NCBI GenBank assembly: GCA_900169235.1
Contig: FWCC01000008.1
Coordinates: 1 to 64,000, forward strand
Direction: 5' to 3'
DNA from: Zarea fungicola
Taxonomy: Eukaryota; Ascomycota; Sordariomycetes; Hypocreales; Cordycipitaceae
Length of the DNA stretch: 64,000 bases
Shown: positions 45,061-55,486 of the stretch, one piece after another
Numbering within the stretch: position 1 is the first letter of the stretch
How the letters are laid out: every line of letters starts with the position of its first letter
The notes under the pieces: model-generated
Seen by the model: only the letters and a program-made list of their open reading frames with translations
Database searches by the model: none
Told to the model about the DNA's origin: nothing
Program-made: the position numbers and the translations under genes

Positions 45061-45364
45061 CATCCTGGCATTTGTCGGAATTACCTGTTACGAGGGCCAC
45101 ACTACGACTATCTAGCAGGGTTACTAGTGGCAATAACCCGTTGGCCAATTTGACTTAAGATACATCAGTTGAACTGTGCCAATTGGTCGCCCCGATATCC
45201 GAGTCAGTGGAAAGCCAACCAGGCAAACTTTTCGTTCAACGATCGTGCCTGTCTACCGCTTTCCCTGCATGGACAGGCATCAAAGGGTGGGCAGCGATCG
45301 TCAGCCCAGTTCTCGGCTACGTGCTGAGAATTATCTTTCGTTGAAGGCCAATGGTCAACAATGC

Positions 45365-45372
45365 CACGTGGG
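45365..45372 (+). promoter_or_regulatory. CACGTGGG site 3 (transporter side)
   Basis: 162 bases upstream of the transporter ATG at 45532. CACGTGGG is the preferred site of yeast Pho4; NUC-1 of Neurospora uses the same core. Confidence 0.55.
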
Positions 45373-45531
45373 AGTGGTGTATATTTCAGGTTGATATGAC
45401 AGCAGCGCAAATCTCTTGAAGATTTAAATACAGCTTATCCCGCGCACCCATACCACTGTCAAGCTGGGAATTAGGAAAGCACCAACCACTTACAATAAGC
45501 ACTTTATCAAGCGGCTTGTTCCTCAGCTGAG

Positions 45532-47337
45532 ATGTCTACTGCTAGTCAAAGCGTGGCCCAGGCCTCTGAGCCTGAGAAAGGCATGAAGTCGGAGATTAAT
45601 GTCGCCGCATCCTCAGTAAACTCTACAGAGGAGGAGCCAGCTCCGCGCACTGCTGGCAGGCTGGATGTTCTCGTACAGGGTGTCGCGCTCTTCTCTGACG
45701 GCTACAACATTCAGATTATCGGATACATGAACACCGTTTTGGCCAAGCTGTAAGTGCCAAGTAAGTCTCATCTGATAGGACCCAGGGGCTGACAAAATGT
45801 TATTCTAGATACCCGAAGCAGCTGACACCGGCACTCAAGACACGACTGTCAAACAGTATCCTTATTGGTGACATTTTCGGCATGCTCTTCTTCGGGTTGT
45901 TGATTGACAGATTCGGTCGACGTATTGGAATTATCCTCACTACTTTCTTTCTAATTTTTGTAAGGCTTCTCTTTTCGGATACTAGACATTCGGAAACATC
46001 TGTACTGACGTCCTAAAAGGGAATTGTACTTGCTACTGCTGCACATGGCACCACAATTGAAGGAATGTTCTGGATGATGGTTATTGGTCGCGGCATCGCC
46101 GGTGTTGGTGCTGGTATGTCTAATCAAAATGAGCCTGCAACGCCACGGAATAAAACAACGCAAGTTAACATTTCAAGGTGGCGAGTATGCGGTGTGCACA
46201 TCCCAGGCACTCGAGTGCGCCGACAGTACTCCAGAGATGAGGCGCAGACGAGGTATGCTCGTGGCTGTCTCGACAAACGCCGCCATCATTTCTGGCTTCG
46301 TCGGTTCTAGTATCGTCTCACTAGTTGTAATTGCAGCATACGGTGGCCGTGCCAGCGATGGCATCTGGCGCATCTGCTTTGGCATTGGCATCTTTGTAAG
46401 CGGCCTAACTATCAACTTGCCTGCTGTCCTACAGTGACTAATAGTTTTGTCGCAGTTACCAATGCTCATTTTCTTCTTCCGTATGCGCCTGGCCGACTCA
46501 AAGCAGTACCAAAAGCACGCAATTCAAAACAATGTCCCTTATATGCTCGCCCTCAAGCTTTACTGGAAGCCCCTCCTCGGCTGCTGCACCGCCTGGTTCC
46601 TCTACGATGCCGTCGTATACCCTTTCAACCTCCTCGCGCCAACCCTCGTCTCTGGCTTCTCGGCTAAGCAGACCATGCTCGAGTCCATTGGCTGGTCCGC
46701 CCTTGTAAATGCATTTGCCCTTCCTGGCGCATTTATTGGCGCCATCCTCATGGATCGCATCGGCCGTCGCCAAACCTACGCCCTCGGTTGGGCCATCGTA
46801 TGCGTCTTTGGCTTCGCCATTGGCGGCTCCATGATTCAGCTCAACCACGTCTTCCCGCTCTTCGTTGCCTTGTACGGACTCTTTCAGACCTTTTTGTCTG
46901 TAGGACCCGGCGACTGCAACTTTCTCGTCTCGAGCGAGTCATTCCCTACGCCACTCCGAGGTCACTTCCTAGGCTTTGCAGCTGCAGTTGGAAAAGCCGG
47001 CGCGGCTATTGGCACGACGGCGCTAACCCAAGCGCTGTCGAGCTTTGATAACAAGCTCAAGGGCCAGCAGGCACTGTTCTTGATTGGTAGTGGTATCTCG
47101 GTTATTGGCACCCTAGTTGTCTGGTTCCTTATTCCCAATGTAAGTCGTTAAACTGCCCACTCCTCCCTCGTATAACGACAGATCATCGTCTTGAAGGACA
47201 ATAACTGACAAGTTTTCTAGGCACCAAAGAATCTCGAAGATGAGGATTTGCGCTTTAAGCAGTACCTTGAAGAAAACGGATACGACACAAGCAACATGGG
47301 TTTGAAGGTCAAAACCGTTGGCGACATCAACGAGTAA
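45532..47337 (+). CDS. MFS transporter, GIT1 / phosphate-glycerophosphodiester permease type
   Basis: Six exons (45532-45749, 45809-45959, 46020-46113, 46178-46395, 46456-47139, 47221-47337) give 493 residues. All five introns are 59-81 bp with clear GT..AG ends. After a polar N-terminus of about 45 residues comes the ALFSDGYNIQIIGYMNTVLAKLYP motif typical of GIT1 and PHO84-like H+ symporters. It is followed by the MFS loop LLIDRFGRRIG, then IGRGIAGVGAGGEYAV, a long central loop, LYDAVVYPFNL, MDRIGRRQTYALG and VGPGDCNFLVSSESFPTPLRGH. Twelve membrane helices are expected, in the plasma membrane. GIT1-type carriers import glycerophosphoinositol, glycerophosphocholine or phosphate. Shared promoter with PhoD and its CACGTG sites point to control by phosphate supply. 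Substrate is inferred from family and context. Confidence 0.88.
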
Positions 47338-48701
47338 TGTGTAAAATACAGATATTAAAAGAAAGAAGCGACCAGGAAGCTTGTGGGCATCCTCCGAATT
47401 AATAATGAACTCTGATTTTGGTTTATGATGTTGGCCTTTCCAAGCAGAATAATCCTTTACAGACTCTCAAGTGATGTTCTAAATTAAAAGAAAAAATCAA
47501 AAGGCTGGCAACATATTGCATTTATTATCGAATTACTAATTGCTAACTGTCGATATCCACATCTCAATCAACGAGATACTCGCTTCAACTCTTTAAGTAA
47601 GAAAAAAGAATAGCAATAACAGCCCATACATCTCTGCCGCAATCACTCGGCTAGGCTTTACCTAGATAGCAAAGCCCTGCCCAGGAAGCTTGGCATTATT
47701 TCATTCTCATATGCAGCCACGAGACCAACCATGGCGCTAGAATGAGGTAATGGCAACTCCTTCAATCGACAGTTTCAAGTTGCATGGGATGCCCTTGCTC
47801 TCTTTGCACATGTATAACCAAACTAATACGGTTTTGGCACCACGGTCCTCTGTCTCAACAGTAGGCAGCAAGGTAACATGGATTAGATTCCCGTTTAACC
47901 TTTTCATGATAGAGAAGCTAGAACTTAGGAGATTCTTTGTACTTACACTGGAAGGTGTTTGGAATCATCGATATGTCCAGGGCAACCAATGACGGCAATT
48001 CCCGTGCGGCTAGCTCCACGGACGAACTATACAACACTGATAAATATGCTTCGTTCTAAGACTTGTTCTAGTATGGCGTCTTTGTGCTTCTATCCAGTCT
48101 ACCGACAGTACTCTAATCACCGCAAACATGCAGCAGTCTTTGCTTTTGGCCTCGGCCACGGCTGCCTCCACGCGCAAGGCGCCGCCGTCAACAGCTCCAA
48201 ACTAAGCCCCCTACGCGTCAAAGCCCACGGCACATTCCATATCTCCGTCTTTTCTGATCTCCCTCTCGGCATATGTATGCTATGCACCCCCGCCACTATA
48301 CTCCCCATCATTCGCGTCACATCGCGTTACTTCCCCTCTGTTTACTTACAGAATGACACAGATGCATACACTGCCCGCAGGATCTGGTGGCCATAGAGAC
48401 TGGATACGCGGATCGCGTGAGCTTCTCTTGTACCTAGATAAACTCAAGGACTTTGTTGTGGATTCGCATATTCGTACTGACTTGGCAGCATTGTCGGTGC
48501 CATTTCACTGAATGCGACATGTGGACGAGAAGCCTACCCTGCGACGCTTAACGACAAGACCTACCTATAAGGAGAAATTATAATGAAATTCAAAGTTGCA
48601 GAACAAAATACATTTCACAGCTCGGTATCAGATATCATGAAATGAGCATACAGTTTATGATGTCTAGAATTTTGAAATGAGCGAGACAATTGAGTTAGAT
48701 A
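47338..48701. other. Intergenic region with a possible transporter relic
   Basis: 47338-48000 is AT-rich and non-coding. A GC-richer, coding-like patch lies at about 48117-48511 (described separately). The rest is 3' flank of the Zn2Cys6 gene. Confidence 0.5.
48117..48511 (+). pseudogene. Possible relic of an MFS-type transporter gene
   Basis: Between 48129 and 48273 one frame has C-ending codons and encodes FGLGHGCLHAQGAAVNS and RVKAHGTFHISVF, close to a helix pair of some MFS carriers (GxGxG, Gln, Asn, then Arg-x-x-Ala-x-GTF). The frame then becomes poor. A second coding-like patch in another frame, ATG 48353 to stop 48511, gives 52 residues with GGHRDWIRGSRELLLYLDKL. No coherent start, full helix set or splice pattern links them. 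I read this as decayed, with low confidence. Confidence 0.25.
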
Positions 48702-51225
48702 TTATTGCTCTAGAGTGTCGCTTAGCATAAGTGGCTGCTGACCAAAGTACTGCGACTCCCAATCTTCTACAATTGTGTCAAAGTCTCCCCAGTCTTGGAT
48801 AGAATCTGGCTGAAGCGGTAAGTTGAGCGTCTGCGCCGCGACTGATACAAATGCTTGGTGGTCCATGGGGACGTGAGAATGTCCATCGGCAGCGTCGCCA
48901 TTAGTGCCATTTTGTTTCTGCCGAGTCTCGATAAAGGCCTTCGCAATACGATAAAGGGCACCGCAAAGCGTCTTTTGGCGCTGTACGAGTTCATAGCCGG
49001 CTCCAATCTCACCGATCGTGTCAAGCACACTTTTCAGGAGCTCCAGATCGTTAGTATTGTTGTTACCAATACAATGAAGAAACGTGACAATGTACGGCGT
49101 AAAGGAAGAGTACATGAAGATCCTAGAAAATGTAAGCCAGTATCCGGGCGATATATGCGGACCATAAAGGGCAGGGGGGATAGCGTACCAAACACCATAA
49201 TACGAAACAGTTCCAGGCCCGCGCGCAGCCACAGCAGGAAAGATGCGCAAGTGTGACTCCAGACCTTGCCTAGCGGCTGCAAAGCATTCAGCTGAAATGT
49301 CGGACACTGACTCCGAGCTGGTGCTGCCACGGTGGAGAACGGTCAGTACTGAATAGTAAATGACCTCGATGGCCATGAATGTGTGTTGGTACACCATTGA
49401 AAAGTAGGCACGCGTGCTGTCGATTTTGTCCCAATCTTCCAACCAGTGGCTAAGCTCGGCGGCGAACTTGGCAACTCGGCGCCGCTTCTTGGACGGGTCG
49501 GCCGCCAGTGCCGCCATGGCACCGGGCGAGTATATCTTGCGATAAATCTTGCTCTGTATGGTAGAGAAGCGGCTAAAGGCGTGTAGTGACATGTCCCAAA
49601 CTGCTTTCCGTGGGTCCGTGGATAAATCAGGCAGAGGTGCATCGACATCATACTCTTGAATGACGGCCGCGCGACCGAGTCGCAGAGTGAGACCAAGCTC
49701 AGACACGTAGACATGCCAAAAAAGAAGCCGGCGTTTGTGGGATTCCTGAGGTGAGAGCTGTCCTCTATCGTTTCTATGGTAGCCCAATTGCAGGCAGTGA
49801 CGGGCAGCAGCTGATACGACGGCTTGGTGACGGACAATATCACCTACTGTGTGTGCATAATATGCCTAAACATGTAAGTAGGCTGTCTTGACAGGGAGGC
49901 GGTTGAGGAGACTCACTGCAAGACAAAGAGTCAATGTGTTTTCGTAGTTGGCAATGGCAATAATCTCTGCCTCCTCTACTCCGCGGTTAAAGTTGGCGTC
50001 GGTGATTCGACGGTACTTTGTTAACTCGGCTGGGTCGATATCACTACCACCCAGCGACTGCACCTCCCAGATTGCAAAGTATAACAGGGCGTTGAAGAGC
50101 GTTATCTCACCCACTGTCATTGGATCCAGGGGAAAATAGACTCGGTGGCAGAGAGATTTGAGTATCTCCAGATCGGGGATTGGATGAACAAGAAGCAGTA
50201 AGGACTGAGAAGCTATATATACACAAGTTAGACGTTGGGGTCTGGCATGACATGTGCGCGCGAGACCATACCCTCGAGGCGTCGAATTATTTTCAGTACA
50301 AAAGCGGCGGGAGCCTGTTCCCTTTTCAAAGCGTGGTCCACGCTGGAGGCACTCGATTCATCGTTGAAGCGAGGCGTAGATGTAACAGGTATACTGCTCA
50401 CGGAGCTAAGCGTCTTGAGTTGGTCTGCCACCTCTGGGGAATCCGAATTGGACTTGCTTGCTAGCTCGGCTATTTGGCTGGCAAAGTAGGACTGGCACTC
50501 AAAGGAAGGATCTCTTTCAACAAAACTCGTCGAATCAGTCCACGTCTTTCTCGCCGCGGGAAGCGGGCGGAGAGTTGTGGTATGACTGCTTTCTCTGGCA
50601 GCATCGCCGGCTGCTGGACGAGGTGATGGGGAGGTGGACAGTCTTCCGAGGGTCTGCTCCAGACGGGCCATGCGGATTTGCAAGTCTTTTAAAGGATTGC
50701 CATTGCTACTTTACGCAGAAGAGGGTAACACAATCAGTGATACGGTTGAGAGGGTGCAATTGCCCAGGCAGTATGCATGTGGCAGACCGGGACTGTAAGC
50801 CTTCGTGGTAGACCAGTGCATCGGCGGATCGGAGAATAGAGATTCAGCTTACCTTGTTTCTGGTGCAGCCACGGCCGCGGGCCGCCCTACGCGCGATCCG
50901 GGCTGGCATGATATGTTGGAAGTAAGGCAATTGGAACACGGGTATTCGCGATTGCATCTGATCTGTGATCGATTTTGGATCAGCAACTGTATTCTAAGCC
51001 CCACGACTAGATCAAACGCGCCAGGTTTCCATGTAATCTCATCCACCTGGCTTTCAGCTAAGCCAAGTTGATTAGTTTATAGAGAAGTCCAAGTTCTTAC
51101 CTTGCGGACTCGACAGTTGTGGCACTAATTGGCTGTTTGTTAGCATTCGCGCCGAAGCTGCAGTTCCCAACACCAGACCTCTTTAATTGACTTACCGCTC
51201 GGGGCACGACACTCTGAGGCTCCAT
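48702..51225 (-). CDS. Zn2Cys6 fungal transcription factor
   Basis: Six exons (51225-51196, 51124-51101, 50962-50853, 50705-50272, 50212-49917, 49865-48702) join in frame to 685 residues. The zinc cluster is complete: Cys11-x2-Cys14-x6-Cys21-x5-Cys27-x2-Cys30-x6-Cys37, with RVRKIRC basic residues, and is split over the first three exons. Exon 2 has only 24 bases (CHNCRVRK). The acceptor of exon 4 is a tandem site, AAG then TAG three bases on, so one residue may vary. A leucine-rich helix (LKDLQIRMARLEQTLGRL) follows as a likely dimer segment. The large C-terminal part is a fungal_trans-type regulatory domain (GEITLFNALLYFA, YYAHTVGDIVRHQ, RRLLFWHVYVSELGLTLRLGRA). Nuclear; targets unknown. It is divergent from the secreted DUF3431 gene, which may be a target. 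Confidence 0.87.
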
Positions 51226-52242
51226 ACTGAAGCGATCTGATTAATATTGCACTTTGTATTTGTCGACAGACTTTGCCATTGAGAAAGGATCCCGGCGTTG
51301 CAGATGAGCAAACTATGCCGCGGAACGCGCGGATACCACGGAGTTGGGGTTCGGCCTGGAAACTTTTGTACCATTACGCGGAAGAAGCGCGTGTGGGTAC
51401 TTATTGGTATCTTTAAACGGTGTCATGGTGCAAGTGGTACTTTGTTGACGTCTTGCCGAATGTGGCAACCGGTGGTAGTGCGACCAAGTGGCTTGACAGG
51501 GCCTCCTGGGTGCCCTCAAAGCCTAGCCTAATCTATTTGTGGTAGTACAATCTAATCAGTCACTTCAGTTTTGAAGACAAGTTACAATGATCATAATAAG
51601 CGTACCTGAATCATTCGGCAAGTAGGAATCAAGACAGGGGTACTGTAAAAATCCCTGTCACTGGGATGACGTGGAGAAACCAGTCCAGTGCCGTAGTCAG
51701 GGACTCAACAGGCCCCTCTGCCTATCTTGCCAGTCCCCGTCCTGCCAGTCTGCCAACAGCTTTAAAACCAGAAAGAAGTGACTATAACCAACAGCAAGAA
51801 AAGAAACAAAACAGCTACGACTCCCTCCGTTGTATTCCATACTCCGTGCTATTTCGCGTAAATTTAAAGAAACTCCCGGAAATAAGTCGTTATTGCCCGT
51901 CAGAATTGAAATACGGGAATGGACCGGTGTCGATCCTACCCGTTATCAGGATGTGTTATTAGCGTTGGCTTTACCAGGTACATACCAGTTTGGCAGTTGG
52001 TCGCCCAGTATGGAGTTTATTTTAATGAGAGCTTACGTTGGACCGGACTATACGGATCACTGTTATTTTTATTTCACTTGATACATATCCACTATCATCA
52101 TTTAGTATTCTCGTGGTATTCTTTTTCTCGTCGCCTTCGACACGGCGCTCACTGCCTCACTTTTCAACAGCCAGCTATCCTCCAAAGTCAGCGGATTGCA
52201 TCGCACGATAAAACACTCTCCGCTCAAAATACTGCCAACATA
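51226..52242. other. Divergent promoter region (Zn2Cys6 regulator / DUF3431 protein)
   Basis: No convincing gene. The frame of the DUF3431 gene is open back to 51919, but only with a non-ATG start and without a signal sequence, so it is taken as leader. Confidence 0.5.
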
Positions 52243-53040
52243 ATGAAGATCAACGCCGCCTTTTCGGTGGCATCAGTTCTTGCACTGACGCCACAAACCG
52301 CCGTAGCTTCCAAAGCCTGCCCAAACCCTCCGCCAAACCCAGCCAACAGTATCGGCATCGTCGTCGCACGCTTCAACGCGCCTCTCGACCCTTGGGTTCC
52401 TGTCGCCAGCCTCACCTACATGTACGACGATGGGCCGCTCACCCAGGCCAACGACAGCACCCCGCACAGCAGCTTCAAGGCCTACATCAATACGACCAAC
52501 ACGGGCCGCGAGGGTCACATTTACCTCCAGCATATCACCTCCCACTGGCATGACCTGGAGGACATCATGATCTTCTCCCAGTGCAACCCTTTTGACCTCC
52601 TCAGCCCCGTCGTTAACACCACGGAGCAAATGGTCGAGATTGCCAAGACGGTGCAGCCGGACGAGATTGAGCCCTTCAACCCGGCCCTTTGGCACGACAC
52701 GGCTGACTGGGCCAAGATCAACTGGACGGACCCGAGCGAGTCGCTGTGGATGACAGCCAAGCAGCTCCAGACACTTAAGTTCATGCCCTATACTCCGGCC
52801 GAGTTTTGGCAAATCACGCAGGGCGAAGATCACCCCCCGGCCATCCGGTCCAACCACGGTGCCATCTATGCTGTTCGCCGCGAGACAATTCGCAGTCGAC
52901 CCAAGGCCGTCTATGAGCGCGCTCTGGCAGAGTTTGCCAAGGCCAATGCCATCAACCCTGAGCAAGGTTTCCTCTGGGAGCGGTTCTGGGCACCTACATA
53001 CTCGAAGAAGTACTGGCTTCCCAAGGTCGAGAACCCTTAA
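52243..53040 (+). CDS. Secreted DUF3431-like protein
   Basis: Single exon, 265 residues. The ATG at 52243 gives a proper signal peptide (residues 1 to about 22, ending TAVAS), while upstream in-frame sequence does not. The body matches the DUF3431 pattern (PF11913): SIGIVVARFNAPLDPW near 38, YMYDDGP, NTGREGHIYLQHITSHWHDLED, a MIFSQCNPFD block, and near the C-terminus HGAIYAVRRETIRSRPKAVYERAL and GFLWERFW. This domain resembles glycosyltransferase folds and is often found in secreted or Golgi-lumen fungal proteins, but its reaction is not established. There are several Asn-x-Thr glycosylation sites. A divergent Zn2Cys6 regulator lies upstream. Confidence 0.82.
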   Translation: MKINAAFSVASVLALTPQTAVASKACPNPPPNPANSIGIVVARFNAPLDPWVPVASLTYMYDDGPLTQANDSTPHSSFKAYINTTNTGREGHIYLQHITSHWHDLEDIMIFSQCNPFDLLSPVVNTTEQMVEIAKTVQPDEIEPFNPALWHDTADWAKINWTDPSESLWMTAKQLQTLKFMPYTPAEFWQITQGEDHPPAIRSNHGAIYAVRRETIRSRPKAVYERALAEFAKANAINPEQGFLWERFWAPTYSKKYWLPKVENP

Positions 53041-53465
53041 CTCGGTGGCTACAGTAGAAACACGAGCCGTGTTCATTTCTATTATTGCTGCGATGGAGTA
53101 TTGATTTTATGTAATTCTCCACATATCCTATACCCGTAGCTGGCTATATTTATGTACCAAAATTTACTTTTTACCTCTTCTCTCACTTTAGTAAGTGCAA
53201 CCATCAAGCATGGCATATTACATTCCGTTAGAGCTGTTATGTATTGCTATTCAGATGTCGGCTTACCCATCACACACCATAACCAGTCGACTTGCGTTGG
53301 AAATTCAGACGCCATGTTGTAGAGGCTTGAGATTTGGTAACAGGGACAAACGACATCATCCGTCTGGCAGGAACCTGCATTTTCTTTGCTCATTAATTCT
53401 TTATTCATTAATTGGTTAATATATCATACATTGCACAATGTGCTAATCGTTTCCATTTGCCACTT
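53041..53465. other. Convergent 3' intergenic region
   Basis: AT-rich; no gene or repeat seen. Confidence 0.6.
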
Positions 53466-54503
53466 TTACAATTTGCCGCCGCCGAGAATCTGGGCAGCAC
53501 CTGTCTTGAACGCATTCATGGCAGCCAAGTACAACGAAGGGCCAATGCTAATCCTCGCCACACCAATGTCGCCCAGCTCAGCCGTCGAATGCGCACCGGC
53601 TCTCTTGGTCAGCAGGACCGCAAGACGCCCATCCAGCTCCTGGACCAACTTCTTCACCTCCGCGGTGCTCAAGCCCCGCGCACCGCCCCAGATAAACACC
53701 GTCGTCGCACCGGCAGCCAGATACGCCTTGGCCCGATCCAGCGCCTCGGCCATGCGCACCTCGCCGTCCAGACCCGGCCCATTATCAAGCCTAAACACAT
53801 CACATCGCGCGTTAATCACAAAGTCGGGAACGCCGGCCTCGGCCGCGGCCTTGAGCGCAATCTTGATCCGCTCTACAGCAACTTGCTTGCTGTACAGCGA
53901 GCCTTTAATCCCCTGACCGAACCCAGCCGAGGGAATGCTGTCCTCGAGGTTTGCGCCCGCTACGCCGTACTGGGCAGCCTTTGTGAAGATTTCAGCAATC
54001 CGCGAGCCATAGCCGTCTTGGAGGTCCGCGGAGAGAGGGAGACCGGCGGCAGCGGCAACGGGGGCAAGGGCGCGGATGGCGTCGAGGTTCTGGTCGGCGG
54101 TCAGGTCCTCGTCATTGACGCCACGGGCGTTGGCAAGCGCCCAGGAGGCGGTGGCGACGGCCTTGACGGGTTTCTTATTGGCGTCGGTGGTTTCGGCATT
54201 GAGGGAGATGAGAGTGTTTAGAGAAGGGAGATCCCAGACGTTGGAGAGGATGAGGGGATGACCCGGCTTGTGGAGGGTCTTGAGCGTCTTGGCAAAGTCG
54301 TTGGTGGAGGGCATGGTGGTGGTGATGGTGTTGACGATTGCAGATTTAGATTCTTTTTGGTGCTGTGGACTACTATTGCTTCGGCTGCAATTGGAGATGC
54401 TATGACAAGAGTAAAAATCGGGAAGACGTGCAAGACAAGGCAATTGGGACTGTTTTATAGCTTTAAACCTTGCCGTGGACAAAAACGCGCGAGAAAACGC
54501 CAT
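53466..54503 (-). CDS. PEP mutase / isocitrate lyase superfamily enzyme
   Basis: Single exon, 345 residues from ATG at 54503, or 282 from ATG at 54314. The catalytic barrel starts soon after the second ATG: HPLILSNVWDLPS, ALANARGVNDEDL, the metal-binding SADLQDGYG, GANLEDSI, VINARCDVF and VFIWGGARGLS. The KKCGH signature of true isocitrate lyases is absent, so carboxyphosphonoenolpyruvate or oxaloacetate/malate-type chemistry fits better, as for many fungal relatives with unknown substrates. The extra 63 residues have many Ser, Arg and Lys and few acids (AFSRAFLSTARFKAIK), as in a mitochondrial targeting sequence. Two forms from two starts are possible, or the region is simply leader. It is divergent from the GNAT gene. 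Confidence 0.82.
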   Translation of the reverse strand: MAFSRAFLSTARFKAIKQSQLPCLARLPDFYSCHSISNCSRSNSSPQHQKESKSAIVNTITTTMPSTNDFAKTLKTLHKPGHPLILSNVWDLPSLNTLISLNAETTDANKKPVKAVATASWALANARGVNDEDLTADQNLDAIRALAPVAAAAGLPLSADLQDGYGSRIAEIFTKAAQYGVAGANLEDSIPSAGFGQGIKGSLYSKQVAVERIKIALKAAAEAGVPDFVINARCDVFRLDNGPGLDGEVRMAEALDRAKAYLAAGATTVFIWGGARGLSTAEVKKLVQELDGRLAVLLTKRAGAHSTAELGDIGVARISIGPSLYLAAMNAFKTGAAQILGGGKL

Positions 54504-55486
54504 GGTTTGTCAGCTGGTTGTCAATTTCAAATTTGTCTTGTTCAGCTCGGTACGAAAGACATTCACGCATAATGGTAGTGGCTTTGGTGGTGACCTGTGC
54601 GCGAATGAACAATGCCCCGCACAATGTCACTGATATGGTGGGTGAGCAAGAAACTAACAAGGTGTGCCAAGCAAGACCTTTGCTAAGTTTTACATTGAAA
54701 GCAACACTACAGTATGATGCGAAATTAGTCACTTCCAATGCCTTGCGCAGACGGGTAGACTTTGGATTCTTGTGGGGTTGTCGTCAACAGTCGGGTATAA
54801 AAAAAGAACCCAAGGACGACAGCAGAGATCCGGCGAGAGTCTGACGCGTCTGAGGGTTTGTATTATGCGGGAAAAGGGTCTCTTTATCTAATTGGTTTTT
54901 TCTATAATTAAATACACTGAACATGACTTTTCAAGACGACAAAAGCCCAAGCCAAGTTACTAAGTCGTTTCTTCAAATGAGCATGTCGTAGGGCTGCAAG
55001 CTGAGATTGATGCTTGCAACGAGGCTATCATGCGAAACAGGCAAGGATCATGAAAGCAGACGGGACTATTCAAAGCAGAGGGACTGGTCGTGGTTGTGTA
55101 AGTTGCAGATTACAAATTATAACATGGCCGAATTTAGTACGTCGCCTCGCCTTGACACAAGCATGGCAAAACCCTCAATGAAAGTACGCGAAACTCCGGC
55201 CCTTACTGCTAGCACAGAAAATAGCTAGAAGCGCTTACTTTAGCTGCAAGAGGGGTTTGTTGACAAATAATGGCCCCTCGCATATGTATGTCCGGCGAGC
55301 CAAAAAGGGAAGGATGAAGATTCGAATCATGTGGCTAGGGAACAGGTAGCACACACAACTCTCTTCTTTATCTTGTCGTCTTCTACCTGCTTACATGAAA
55401 AAGGCGAGAATATTTTATTCCATTTTATAAAGATATCTGCCGATGTAAAACTGTCCGAGTTGACATTGGCATCACAGAAGTTTACC
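54504..55486. other. Divergent promoter region
   Basis: Non-coding between the PEP-mutase-like and GNAT genes. Short frames lack gene features. Confidence 0.6.

Larger units (their letters stand above)
44615..45531. promoter_or_regulatory. Divergent promoter of PhoD and GIT1-like genes with three CACGTG sites
   Basis: 917 bp without coding sequence. CACGTG occurs at 44774-44779, 45055-45060 and 45365-45370. By chance about 0.2 copies are expected in this length, and by eye I count only about eight in the whole 64 kb. The third site continues as CACGTGGG, the high-affinity Pho4 form. The arrangement suits joint induction of both genes by low phosphate. Confidence 0.6.

Noticed and set aside
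52273..53076. 267-codon minus-strand frame
   Set aside because: Antisense to the DUF3431 gene; composition is typical of a shadow frame.
53412..54221. 269-codon + strand frame opposite the PEP-mutase-like gene
   Set aside because: Antisense shadow, Gly-rich tail without domain resemblance.
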